Notes: generated by a model from the sequence alone, not told the origin. Positions 10,300 to 19,902 are shown, counted from the stretch's first letter. The stretch: DNA of 64,000 nucleotides from Halicephalobus mephisto (GCA_009193035.1 SWDT01000043.1:1-64000); one strand, 5' to 3'. Numbers and translations: made by a program.

Positions 10300-11692
10300 T
10301 TAAAAACTACTGAAATTAAATTGCAAACAATAAAAGATTATGACATGTACTTATTCATTGAAAAAGGAATTAGAGGTGGAATGGTAAATGCAGTAAAGAG
10401 ATATGCAAAAGCTAACAATAAATATATGAAAGATTATAATCCTGATGAAGCAAGTAAATATTTAATGTATTTAATGCGATAAATTTATACGGGTGGGCAA
10501 TGATTCAAAAACTACCTCATGACGAGTTAAGATTTGAGGAAAATTTTAATTCTGATTTGCCTATTGATGAGTTAAAAAAATATATCGAAGATCTAAATAA
10601 AATAGGAAAAGGATGTATTTTGGAAGTAGACTTAGAGTATCCAAAAGAATTACATGATGAACACAATGATTCCCATTCTGCCCACAAAATACAACGATAA
10701 ATAATCAAAAAACCTCAAAACTAATGAATACGCTCTTTGATAAAGAGAAGTACGTAATCCACTATAAAAATCTGATTCAAGTACTGGATCATGGATTGAA
10801 ATTAAAGAAAATACATAGAATTCTAACTTTTAAGGAAAGCAATTGGATGGAAAAATATATAATGTTGAACACAAATCTGAGAAAACAAGCTAAGAATGAC
10901 TTTGAGAAAGACTTCTTTAAACTGATGAATAATGCTGTATTTGGAAGACAATGGAGAATATTCGAAATAGAGTAGATATTCGTTTGGTGACAGATGAAAA
11001 TAAAGTTTTAAAATTGACAAGGCAGCCCCATTTTAAACGTCGAGTGATTATCAACAAAAACTTATTGAGTGTTGAAATGGAAAAGACTAAATTAGAGTTC
11101 AACAAACCGATTTATCTTGGATTTAGCATCCTAGATTTAAGTAAATATTTAATGTATGAGTTTCATTATGATGTCATGAAAAAAAAGTATGATGGTAAAA
11201 TACGTTTATGCTATCAAGATACTGATAGTTTAATTTATGAAGTTGAAACTGATGATATTTATAAAGATATGAGTGAGATGAAAGAACATTTCGACTTCAG
11301 TGACTATCAAAAAGATCATCCATTATATGATGAACAAATAAAAAAGTAATTGGAAAGTTTAAAGATGAACTAAATGGAAATATTATGAGTGAGATTGTTG
11401 CATTGAAAACTAAACAATATGCATATAAAACCGGAGATGGCAAAGAGATTAAGAAATCAAAAAGTGTTAAAAAAATGTAGTCAAAACTTTAAAAGTCGAC
11501 GATTACAAAAGATGTTTACTTGAAAATAAAGTAATTAGAAAAGAGCAATTTTTGATTCAAGCTAAAAAGCATACAATTTATACTAAAACAAAAATAAGTT
11601 GCATTGAGTGATGATGATAATAGTAGGGAAGAGTATAAAAGACATATTTTAATGAATAAAATTGATACATTAGCTCATGGTCATTGTCAAAT

Positions 11693-12069
11693 CTAGCATA
11701 ATTTCTTTAAATCGTATTTCTCCAATAATTTTAGAAAAAGTAAACAATAGTAACCACAGTGATGTGTATTGAATTTTGAATTTGAAAGGTTGATAATTCA
11801 ATATGTGAATTTAAGTAATTCTGTAGTTCAAGCGGAGGATCCATCCAAATGAATCGAAGTAATAACATTTGTTTTTATCCTTATAGTAACAGACCCAATG
11901 AGTGCCCTTATTGCTACTTACATCAAGATTTAAAATTCCACATTCTATATGCCAAGGACTACCTGGAAGTGTATCTCTCATGAATACCCCTCTAAAATTT
12001 TTTATTTTCAATTCTTTTACTATATTGTATGTCGTAATTTGTTAATGGTTTTAACTTTTGAATAAACAT
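11693..12069 (-). pseudogene. Polinton adenain-like cysteine protease, frameshifted
   Basis: Minus-strand gene from ATG 12069 to a stop at 11695-11693, about 125 codons, with at least two frameshifts (about 12025-12035 and about 11810-11850). The pieces match the adenovirus-type (Ulp1/C5) protease of Polintons: an N-terminal NFRGVFMRD segment, the catalytic His in KGTHWVCYY followed by YYFDSFG (about 11845-11905), and near the end, in another frame, the catalytic Cys region CGYYCLLF (about 11735-11760). Intact, it would mature capsid proteins. It converges on the polymerase, and the two stop codons overlap in one CTAG (11693-11696). The start lies in ATTATAAATG. Confidence 0.85.
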
Positions 12070-12259
12070 TTATAATCATGAAAATTGAGAAACAAATAGT
12101 GGGGAATTTTGTGTCTCAGAAATCTCCAGGAGGAAGTGGGTGTGCCAGAAATCCTTCATGCACTAGAATTTGGGATTATCCCCTGTAACACATAACAATA
12201 TTCCCTAGCACAAAAAGTGGGGGAGGGTGGGTGTGCCAGAAATAGTATTCCTATACTAC

Positions 12260-12529
12260 TCATGTGCAAGAATCCAAGTTCAAGCCGAGGTCATCTTCAA
12301 TAACTTCTAGCAAACGATCCAGGTTTACCGAGCGTTGGCTTCCAGGATGGGGTTGATCATCGAGATTGTAGTTTCCGTTCTTGAATTTCTTGAACCAGTT
12401 GAATGTTGTGCTTCTGAAGAGGGTTACATCTCCCATCGTACGGCATATATTGCGGTGAGCTGCGGCTGCGTTGTGGCCCATACGGTACTCATGAAGAAGG
12501 AGGCGAAGTTCTTTACGCGAAAGTTTCAT
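12260..12529 (-). pseudogene. mariner transposase N-terminal fragment
   Basis: An 89-aa frame whose first 80 residues are the paired helix-turn-helix DNA-binding region of mariner (Mos1-type) transposases: LLHEYRMGHNAAAAHRNIC is the first HTH and TFNWFKKFKNGNYNLDDQPH the second, ending in the GSQRSVNLDRLLEVIEDD linker. The whole catalytic D,D34D domain is missing, and the frame ends after a short unrelated tail. No terminal repeats are clear. This is a truncated copy lying between the Polinton and Ro60. The 12.1-12.25 kb stretch before it has two copies of a 'gtgggtgtgccagaaat' phrase. Confidence 0.85.
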
Positions 12530-12814
12530 AACAATTGGGTGCGATAGTTATAATTTCTGACTTCCAGCTTTATATATACCTAGTCATAATATGTTCTGCA
12601 ACTCTCCCGACATAGATACAAAAACCCAAAAAAAGTCCAAATTTCAACCCGATAACCTAATATTTTGTTACCGTAACCGTTCAAATAAACATGTCTGTTT
12701 TCTACAGCCATGACTTCAAAAACCATGAATCACCATTGTTTCTTCCTAATATTTATTAACCTGGGATGCAATATGATAAATACTTTACAAACAATCAAAA
12801 ACTATGTACATTGT

Positions 12815-14650
12815 TCAGATCTCATCGAGGACGAAGCTTCGGATGAGCTCGGGAACGGCAGTGTCGAAACCTACAATATCCAACATGTTCTTGTCCTCTG
12901 GGTCGGCGATGGAGAACTCGTTGGCCACCATCCCCATGACGATCAACTTGGCGTTAGGAAGATCCATGGCCTTTCTGTAGTTCTTTAAAGCTTGATGTGG
13001 ATGGATATTGCCGAAGTAAGTCTCGCTGTCGGTATAGACGATGAACACATCAAACTTTTTCTTCTGTTCCATCGCCCACGTCATTGGAATGGAGCAATCA
13101 GTAGAGCCGAAGGGAAGTTTGTTTATAGTCTTCTCAATCTGCTTGAGAGTCATGTTTTTTTTGATTTTGAGGGGGACAAACGTGCTCTGGAAAGCCATGC
13201 ACTCCACCACTGGCTCCGTCCTCATGGTGATCAGTCCAAGAGCAGTAGAAGCTGTTCGACAGCTGATTCCGGTCCCGCTAATAGGGCAATTCATGCTTCC
13301 GGAGACGTCAAAGGCCAGACAGAACCTCTTGTTCGTGGGTTCAACATTCTTGAAGGCTTTGTAGAAGGCAGCGTCCAAAGCATTTGAGATCTTGGGGTTG
13401 ACTTTCCACTCAAGTTTTCCCTTGAGTCCCCTTCCGTTGTTGTAAGTGGAGGCCCCGGTGAGAATCGTCAACGGATGAAGTCTAGCTTGTCTGATGGCGA
13501 CTTCATCGTTGAACTTGTCGACGACTTTGTCGACCCATTCGGCGTTCTCTGGGTTCTTCCCACTGATAATATCCAAAGCACTGAGTTTGCTCAAGTTCCT
13601 CAACAAAGCCGTCATCGGCATGCCCTTCAGGAGCTCCTTCCAGATAGTGGCATGATTCAACATCTCTGAAGCCAAATGTTCTCGGACAAAGCCGTGTTCC
13701 TGAATTAGTTGACAAGCTTGTTCGATTTCCTCTTCTTCTTTCAATGTCTTCAACTTGGAAAATCCTTGAAGAAAGTTGATTGCCTTGTGGTTGGAAATCT
13801 GCTCTGCAACATTGGCGTCAAACTCGTATCCTCGTCTTTTCTTGGCAGCTGGTTCGTAGCTCTCTTGATTCTTGGCCGTTTCGAGATTTCCATGAACAGC
13901 GTAGTAGAAAATGTGATCCATCAAGAGAGAATCTTCTTTTTTCTCCATCTTTGGCTTGACATGGCTCAACCTCAGGAGATCACGATGAGACCACCCGTTT
14001 CTCTGTTGGTATTTCGTAATGTGCATAGCCAAGTTGTTCGGGTTCTTCTCTGTGTACCATTTGCCGATAGCCCTTCTCATGGCTCTTCCCCAACCGGTGG
14101 ATTTCTTGTTTTCTTGGCAGATGATTTCGCAGTACTTGACGAAATCGAACAAATGGGTGGGGATTCTGCAGACAGCGTTAAGGTTGTTGTAGGCAGCTTC
14201 TTGGAGTTTGGCGATGTACTCTTCATAGAGTTTCTTGTCAGCGAATCCTCCGTTGAAGATATCTGGAATGCCGAGGGCACTGGCTTTGGCACAGAGAGCG
14301 AGACACATCAGAGTGGGGTCCTGTTTGGGAGCTCTTCCAGCGGTGGAGATCTCGACGACTTCCTTCAGAAGCTGGACTCCCTTTCCTCTTTGGATGATTT
14401 CGACCATACTGGCGACATTCTGGAAAGTCAGTTCCTTTTCAGTGACGTAGTAAGTCCCGCCAGTAGTCCCGAGGATCAAGAAACGACGGATGCGGATTTC
14501 ATCGTTGACCCGGTAGACGTATCCTCCAGCGTTGTTTTGGACTTGATTCTTATCAGTTCTTCTCATCTGTCCAGGAAGACAGAGGAGATTGAGCTCCTCC
14601 AGCTGTTCCTTGAGGAATTCTACGGTGAGAGGCTCCGGACCAGCGGACAT
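12815..14650 (-). CDS. rop-1: Ro60 (TROVE domain) RNA-binding protein, rop-1 homologue
   Basis: 611-aa single-exon gene. Residues about 25-400 form the TROVE ring of HEAT-like repeats that holds misfolded 5S and other small RNAs and Y RNAs (NAGGYVYRVNDEIRIRRFL and ATIWKELLKGMPMTALLRNL are typical). About 440-611 is a von Willebrand A domain with an intact MIDAS start, FDVSGSMN, at about 448 and a later TDSETYFGN. The frame extends upstream, but only to a GTG; the ATG at 14650 (MSAGPEPLTVEF) is the likely start. A GTGAGT donor at about 14716 and TTTGACCAG at about 14670 could remove a short leader intron or serve trans-splicing. An AATAAA on the minus strand (12757-12752) follows the stop. Ro60 acts in small-RNA quality control. 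The gene is much richer in G+C than its surroundings and has no coding introns, unlike all other host genes here. Confidence 0.96.
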   Translation of the reverse strand: MSAGPEPLTVEFLKEQLEELNLLCLPGQMRRTDKNQVQNNAGGYVYRVNDEIRIRRFLILGTTGGTYYVTEKELTFQNVASMVEIIQRGKGVQLLKEVVEISTAGRAPKQDPTLMCLALCAKASALGIPDIFNGGFADKKLYEEYIAKLQEAAYNNLNAVCRIPTHLFDFVKYCEIICQENKKSTGWGRAMRRAIGKWYTEKNPNNLAMHITKYQQRNGWSHRDLLRLSHVKPKMEKKEDSLLMDHIFYYAVHGNLETAKNQESYEPAAKKRRGYEFDANVAEQISNHKAINFLQGFSKLKTLKEEEEIEQACQLIQEHGFVREHLASEMLNHATIWKELLKGMPMTALLRNLSKLSALDIISGKNPENAEWVDKVVDKFNDEVAIRQARLHPLTILTGASTYNNGRGLKGKLEWKVNPKISNALDAAFYKAFKNVEPTNKRFCLAFDVSGSMNCPISGTGISCRTASTALGLITMRTEPVVECMAFQSTFVPLKIKKNMTLKQIEKTINKLPFGSTDCSIPMTWAMEQKKKFDVFIVYTDSETYFGNIHPHQALKNYRKAMDLPNAKLIVMGMVANEFSIADPEDKNMLDIVGFDTAVPELIRSFVLDEI

Positions 14651-14716
14651 CTTCTTTTTCTTTTTTATTCTGGTCAAATTCCGTTTTTGGAAAGTGAATA
14701 CAACTTCGGAACTCAC

Positions 14717-15540
14717 CAGTTTATATATGGATGGTATCTAAGGCGTGGTGTTCCCTGACAACAAGAATATTACACGAGAAACGAACGTGTTTCGAAACAG
14801 TGCGATTTGGAGGCTGAAGAAACAAACAATGATTCACCAAAGGTTAAAGAATGGACAATTCCAATAGTGCAACATGAGAAAAATAGAATTTTGTTTTTTT
14901 CGGTTTCGTCATTTGCGAAATTACATAACATTGCGATATCCATCCATCAATAACGAAATTTATTTCACGAGAGATTACGAAACAATTAACTTGAAGAAAT
15001 TTTTGAAATTTTGTAAAAAATTATATAAAAAAAATTTTTTAAATTTATAAAAAAAATTGAAAAAAATCATGTAAAAAATTTTTTAAATTATTTAAAAAAT
15101 TATTAAAAATTTATAAAAAATTTTAAAATTTTATATAAAAAATCATAAAATTATATAGAAAATTATTAAAAATTTGAAAATTATCGAATATATTTCTGTA
15201 ATTTTTTAAAACCAAATTTAACTTTATTATTTTATATTTAAGATGAAATTAAATAAAATTTTCAAATATTTTTAAAAATTTTATTGAAATATTTTTACAT
15301 TTTTTTAAATGAATTTTTAAAATAATGAAAAAAAGTGATTTCAATGATGGAACTTCGAATGTTATTTTTTTGTGATTTTTATTTTTTACATTAAACTTTG
15401 TTTTGATCGTCGAAAAATCGAGTTTCGATTTAGTAATTCAGAAAAAAAAATACAAAATTAATTTTATAAAAAACTTCAAAAAAAATTTCGAAAATCAAGA
15501 AGTTAGATTAGAAAACCGAAGATTTCGAAAATTCGACAAT
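14717..15540. other. AT-rich intergenic DNA
   Basis: Upstream of Ro60 the sequence soon becomes runs of A and T with short repeated phrases such as 'aaattataaaaaatt'. A TATATAAA lies at about 14721-14728 on the minus strand and might be a promoter element of Ro60. I see no gene. Confidence 0.5.
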
Positions 15541-15564
15541 TCTGTACATAATGGATCAATTGTA

Positions 15565-16005
15565 ATGGTCCTTATGTATCAGATACACTGTATTCAATGT
15601 ATAGGTGTATTACATTGATATTAATCCATTGAATATAATGTATTGGATATATTAGAACTACTTCTATGCACTAATAAATTAAGTATGATGTTGGTGCATT
15701 GTATTCAATGTATGATTATATTAAAACAGCTCTGATACATCAGATGCATTGTATTCAATGTATAGGTGTATTATCTTGATATTAATCCATCGAATATGAT
15801 GTATTGGATATATTAGAATTGTTTTAATGCACTAATAAATTAAGTATGATATTGGTGCATTGTATTCAATGTATGGATATATTAAAACGGCTCTGATACA
15901 TCAAATACATTGTATTCAATATATAGGTGTATTACCTTGATATTAATCCATTGAATATAATGTATCTGATATATTAGAATCATTTTAATATACCTTTCTT
16001 GTGCG
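15565..16005. repeat. About 161-bp tandem repeat, three copies, in a Tc1/mariner-type MITE
   Basis: Three copies of a unit of about 161 bp, marked by 'gtattcaatgtat' at about 15590, 15751 and 15911. Each contains an inverted repeat TACATTG-TATT-CAATGTA able to form a hairpin. The right end is TTTCTTGTGCG followed by TA, the same terminal repeat as the complete copy at 32093-32503; the left end is not recognisable here. Confidence 0.75.
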
Positions 16006-16470
16006 TACATAACCCTGATCCAAAATTTTTAGTCCATCCAAGTAACATATATTTTTAAAAAGTAGATTACGAAATTACATAAGATTATAAATCTATCAAA
16101 ACCAAAATCTACACATCGATTGTTTTAATTTTTACCAAATCCTGGGAATCCAGATTGAAAGAAATTGCGTAACATTGTTTTTGAATGTTTGTAAAAAAAT
16201 TACAGATGTTTATTATTCTTTAATTTTGACACTCCTTTTCCGTTTTTCATAAATAATCCTTTTTTGACAAGTTTATGACGTCAAATGATAATCGACTATC
16301 CTTAATTTCATAAAAAATCCGGATCTATGAACATTAAACTTTCGTCGTCTGATTTTTTTTATTAATGTTGAAATTTGTAAAAAATGTTTGAAAATCGAAA
16401 AATAACAAAATTTAAAAACTAAAAACGAACAAAATACAAAAAATTAGGAATTATAACTTCATACAATATA

Positions 16471-16655
16471 CAGTTGGATCTCGATATAAAACATCCTCAA
16501 GGGACCGGACAAATCATGTCTTATATCGAGGGATGCCTTTTATCGAGGGTCGAATATGACTAAAATTCCTTAAATTTTTTATATTTTATGTGGACCAAAC
16601 TAACGCACTGAAAACGTGCCTTATAGTCTGGATGCGTTATATCGAGATTCCACTG
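16471..16655. mobile_element. 185-bp MITE with pogo/Tigger-like ends
   Basis: Bounded by TA at 16469-16470 and 16656-16657. Terminal inverted repeats of about 26 bp match at roughly 22 positions: the left begins CAGTTGGATCTCGATATAA, and the right, read inward, begins CAGTGGAATCTCGATATAA. CAGT ends and TA duplications suggest the Tc1/mariner superfamily, pogo/Tigger branch. No coding capacity. Confidence 0.82.
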
Positions 16656-16689
16656 TAGAAGTGTTTTATTTAGGTTGTGTTTGTTATAA

Positions 16690-17670
16690 TTGCTCACGTC
16701 CGGAATGTGGCTGGATGTAATGTTTTTATTTTCCGAAACTCAGGTAATACAGTATGACAGAATAATAGGACTAAAGTAGGACGGACTTTCTTAGCATGGG
16801 GATAACTGGGGTTTAGATACCCTGGGTACATATCCTTATTGTTCGGTCGGGCACAATCCATTTGAGTACAAGCCACGCAGCGTTGGTCCCGAAGCGAAAT
16901 ACCCTGAGGACCAACGAAAGACGTACGATTGCGGATTGGCGGCAATTTTAGGATTTCGCAATAATTTCTGTAGAGTTGTGATTTATCTCGTGCCTTTGGG
17001 CCTGTAAAGTTGTTTTATATATTTCTCGTCTACATACGGATCAGGAACCACTAAACACGATCTAACAGTTATTTATACAAAAAACATAATTTTTAGTCCA
17101 GTAAAAGATGGGAATCGTCATTATTATTTTTTATTTTTCGTTACAAAAGTCAAATATTTATGAAAAATGTGACGATTGTGTTATATTTTGTAATTTTCAC
17201 TAGACCAAAATTTACAGTTTTTTTATACTCTGAAAATACCATTGTTCTTTAGTTTTTAAAAATTTTAAATTTAATTATTTATTTTTTGAACAAAAATAAA
17301 AAGATAATTTAGCAAAGTGAAAATCGGTAATTTTTTTGATTTCATATATTTAAAAAATTCGTCAGGATTCACGTCACAGTTCGGAAAGCTATATCCTTCA
17401 AGATAATCTGATTGATTTTTTCGATGACATCATTGTAAAAACAAAAATTGATTAATCTTTAACTTTGAAAATTAAACTTTATAGAAAACAAAAAAAAAAA
17501 GATTTTATTTTTAAAAATTAAACTTTGTAGAAAAAAAATTTTATTTTTTAGAAATTAAACTTTGTAGAAAATTTAAAAAAAAATTTATTTTTGAAAATTA
17601 AACTTTATAGAAAAAATTTTTATTTTTGATGATTTTGGATTTTTTCGACTTTGTTCTTCAAAATTCGGAT
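16690..17670. other. Intergenic: dispersed repeat and AT-rich DNA
   Basis: 16690-17000 is a GC-richer stretch sharing phrases (ACCCTGAGGRCC, CAACGCTGGTCC-like) with 30520-30600, so a dispersed repeat of unknown type; its minus frame of 83 codons is probably incidental. 17095-17230 resembles the MITE family of 36.1-36.9 kb (GACGAT...TTTTTCATAAATATTTGACTTTTGT). 17450-17630 repeats 'attaaactttatagaaaa' several times. Confidence 0.5.
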
Positions 17671-19257
17671 TTACTGCAGTAATTTTCCCTTTAGGTATTT
17701 TTCGACACAAATTTCGTTTTTGATGTTGATGAAAAATGAAGGAAAATAGAATTTGTAAAGATTGTCGGATCTGATCCAGAGCCAAGTGTCGGAATTAATT
17801 AATTTTCTCAAAACTTGATATACTTGTCTTACTGTATATCCTTCGTCGTAGTTGAATGGAGCATGAAATTCTACATTAAATTGACAAATATTTTCGTAAA
17901 TCGGATAATCAGGAAAAGTATCGAGAAGACTGTATTCTGAACCTTCTATGTCGATGTTGAGCAAATCGATGATTTTTAATTTTCCGTGATAATTTTCGAT
18001 CAATTCGTAAGCAGGTGTTTTTTCGAGTTTTTGGACATTCATGGATCTCCTGTCCGTGCTTACTGAAAATATTTTTATCAAAATTCGATCAAATTTTTAA
18101 AATTTTCCGAAAAATTCAAAGATTTCTAAAATTTTTCAAAAAATTCAGAGATTTCTAAAATTTTTAAAAAATTCAGAGATTTCTAAAATTTTTAAAAAAT
18201 TCAAAGATTTCTAAAATTTTTCAAAAAATTCAGAGATTTTTCAAAATTCGAGTTTTTAGAACTTTTTAGATTTTTTTTGGATTTTGTTGAAATTTCTAGA
18301 ATCTTTGGAAAATTTTCGGATATTTCCAAAATTCAGCAGAAGTTTTTATAATTTTTTGAAAATTTCTGAAATTTTCCAAAATTTCTTTGAATTTCCAGAA
18401 TCTTCGAAAAATTTCTAAATTCTTTCAGAATTTCTTTGAATTTTCTAGAATCTTCGAAAAACTTCTGAAATCTTTCAAAATTTCTTTGAATTTTCTAGAA
18501 TCTTCGAAAAACTTCTGAAATCTTCCAAATTTTCTTTGAATTTTCTAGAATCTTCGAAAAATTCCTTAAATTTTCCAGAATCTTCGAAATATTTCTGAAT
18601 CCTCATAATCTTTTAAAATTCAACAAGAATTATGACAATTAAAATTTGAATTTTCGAGTTTTAAAAGATTCTAAAAATGCATTTCGAAATAATTTTAGTT
18701 TTTTCAGTAAAATTGAAAAATAATATCTCACAAATGTGGGCCGTATTTTCGCCTTTTTGTCCATCAATGACGGCCTTGACGTACATTCCGTTCAATTTTT
18801 TTTCGAAAATGTTTTTGTTCACTTCATCAGGATCAAATCCGAGAAAAAAACAATGAGGAAATTTTTTTTTCATAATTTCTTCGGCGAAAGTTTCTTGTCC
18901 GATCCCGAATGTGACCATGGAGCAGAATCCGGGTTCCAGAGGAGGAAGAAAATATTTATTTTCGTACGTGCCTGCCTTCAGAAGCGGGAGATTTTCGAAC
19001 ATTTCAGAAGAGCATTCTGTGGGAATCTGGTCGAGTTTCGTCCATGTTTCGTTTTCGTTAAAAATTAAATTTAAATCGTCCAATTTTTGGATTAAACAAT
19101 TTTTAACTTCGATTATTTTCGAAATTTCGAACAAATTAGTTGAAATTTTTCCAGAAAAAATATTTTCTGATGTAAATCCGATTAAATCTAGAGGAATAAA
19201 ATAAATAAAAAAAATTAACAAAGAAATCGATAAAATTACTTTGAAATAAGAATTCAT
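17671..19257 (-). CDS. FkbM-type methyltransferase-like protein, type II membrane
   Basis: Two exons, 19257-18732 and 18062-17671, joined in phase across a 669-bp intron (donor GTGAGA, acceptor ATTTTCAG), giving 305 aa. Residues about 7-27 are a hydrophobic signal anchor, so the enzyme would sit in the secretory pathway with its domain in the lumen. About 105-300 is a methyltransferase fold of the FkbM (Methyltransf_21) kind: CSMVTFGIGQE is the S-adenosylmethionine-binding glycine loop and LLNIDIEGSEYSLLDTF (about 220-236) the family's D-IEG-E signature. Nematodes have many such genes of unknown substrate, presumably glycans or lipids. The intron is filled with degenerate AT repeats of the type 'tctagaatcttcgaaaaa'. 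Start: the ATG before the signal anchor. Confidence 0.85.
18063..18731 (-). repeat. Degenerate tandem repeats inside methyltransferase intron
   Basis: About ten imperfect copies of phrases 'tttctaaaatttttcaaaaaattcagaga' (18110-18240) and 'tttgaattttctagaatcttcg' (18380-18580), unit about 55-60 bp in the second block. They lie wholly within the intron. Confidence 0.6.
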
Positions 19258-19258
19258 T

Positions 19259-19400
19259 TTTGCCGGTGGAGGTACAGAGACGACGGGCGCAAAATACCAC
19301 GGATCGGAGCGCAGGTTCGAATTCCGGCCGATCTAAACCCAAGGTCGTAAAGCTACCCCACCCCCTCAGGAGATCTTGTAGCGGAATAGGGACACATTCA
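19259..19400 (+). mobile_element. tRNA-derived SINE-like sequence
   Basis: 19303-19330 contains a perfect RNA polymerase III B box (GGTTCGAATTCC) in a GC-rich context, about 50 bp after a weak A-box-like string (TGGAGGTACAGAG). A cloverleaf cannot be closed: the T stem has mismatches and the acceptor stem is poor, so it is not a functional tRNA. Such degraded tRNA heads with an unrelated tail are the usual form of SINEs. It lies immediately upstream of the methyltransferase start codon and may supply part of its promoter region. Confidence 0.45.
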
Positions 19401-19444
19401 TTGTGGAAGATTAAATCGAGTTGGAGTACTGCTGGCCTCAGCGA

Positions 19445-19602
19445 ATCCCTAAAAACCAAAATTAACCCCTGAGGCCATAGTTGACCCCTAAAGACCAAAA
19501 TTAACCCCTTAGGCCATAGTTGACTCCTAAAAAGCAAAATTAACCTTTTAGGCCATAGTTGACCCCTAAAAACCAAAATTAACCCCTGAGGTCAAGGTAG
19601 AA
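19445..19602. repeat. 38-39-bp minisatellite, four copies
   Basis: Unit 'ccctaaaaaccaaaattaac'+'ccctgaggccatagttga', starting at about 19447, 19485, 19525 and 19563 with few changes. It follows the SINE-like head and may be part of that element's tail. Confidence 0.8.
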
Positions 19603-19902
19603 AATCCGTCTTCGCCACACCCAGCAGTTTGCCAGAACTTCCGGATATCTGCGGATTTGGAAAGTTCCGTCAAACTTGATTTCTGGGCCTTTTTTATCTT
19701 TTGTTTTTTATCTTTATCTTTTATCTAATTCATTTTTCGTTTTAGTGACCTGAACAAAATGAGGAAATTTATCTCCATCTTGATCCCTCGAGATATCCTT
19801 GACCGATTTTCGTCATTTTGAAATGTTAAAATTCAAAAAACATTTATTTTTTTATTTTTTTTTAGTTTTATTATATTTATGTTTAATAATAATTGTTAAC
19901 AG

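Larger units (their letters stand above)
6481..11696 (+). pseudogene. Polinton protein-primed DNA polymerase B, multiply broken
   Basis: A type B polymerase of the protein-primed class spread over several frames. N-terminal region 6481-7482 (SAP-like start MDHLEELSRDDLRSRV) ends at an in-frame stop at 7480-7482. After it come a Cys/His cluster (FFCRRCFVHFS, about 7548), exonuclease motif I (YADFES, 7708-7725), an endonuclease-VII-like zinc segment (CPECAQEYS to CSTCN, about 7990-8090) and exonuclease motif II (FHNLKGYDSHLI). A frameshift follows near 8380, then a 278-bp insert (8445-8722) and a piggyBac derivative (8995-10299). Further on, the motif A region (NLYGWAM, about 10482-10502) has Asn where the catalytic Asp belongs, motif B (KLMNNAVFG, about 10918) is followed by a frameshift near 10950, and motif C YQDTDSLIYE (about 11210) is intact. 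More frameshifts follow to a stop at 11694-11696. It cannot be functional. Confidence 0.93.
1..12069. mobile_element. Polinton/Maverick element, degraded, left end outside window
   Basis: A block of Polinton hallmark genes: capsid-like protein (minus, 1-990), DDE integrase (minus, 2633-3577), packaging ATPase (plus, 3693-4424, broken), DUF8207-like protein (minus, 5588-6451), protein-primed PolB (plus, 6481-11696, broken) and adenain-like protease (minus, 11693-12069, broken). This gene set is known only from Polintons and related viruses. No terminal inverted repeat is visible, so the left end lies outside the window and the right end is somewhere between 12.07 kb and the mariner fragment at 12.26 kb, or was lost. 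Integrase, DUF8207-like and visible capsid frames remain open while polymerase, ATPase and protease carry stops and frameshifts, so this is an old copy unable to replicate itself. The assignment as a Polinton is firm; the boundaries are inferred from gene content. Confidence 0.93.

Noticed and set aside
10517..11105. Minus-strand frames of 62-66 codons opposite the polymerase
   Set aside because: Antisense shadows of polymerase coding sequence.
2633..12069. Possible exogenous virus (adintovirus-like) instead of a transposon
   Set aside because: Gene set and integrase fit a Polinton; nested insertions, host context and decay show a resident element. A past virus stage cannot be excluded but is not shown.
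12335..12547. 70-codon plus frame over the mariner fragment
   Set aside because: Antisense of the mariner HTH coding region.
13709..14758. 349-codon plus-strand frame opposite Ro60
   Set aside because: It is the antisense shadow of the Ro60 coding sequence, has no domain or splice support, and follows Ro60 codon periodicity.
19303..19340. Functional tRNA gene
   Set aside because: B box is perfect but T and acceptor stems do not pair and no anticodon arm is evident.
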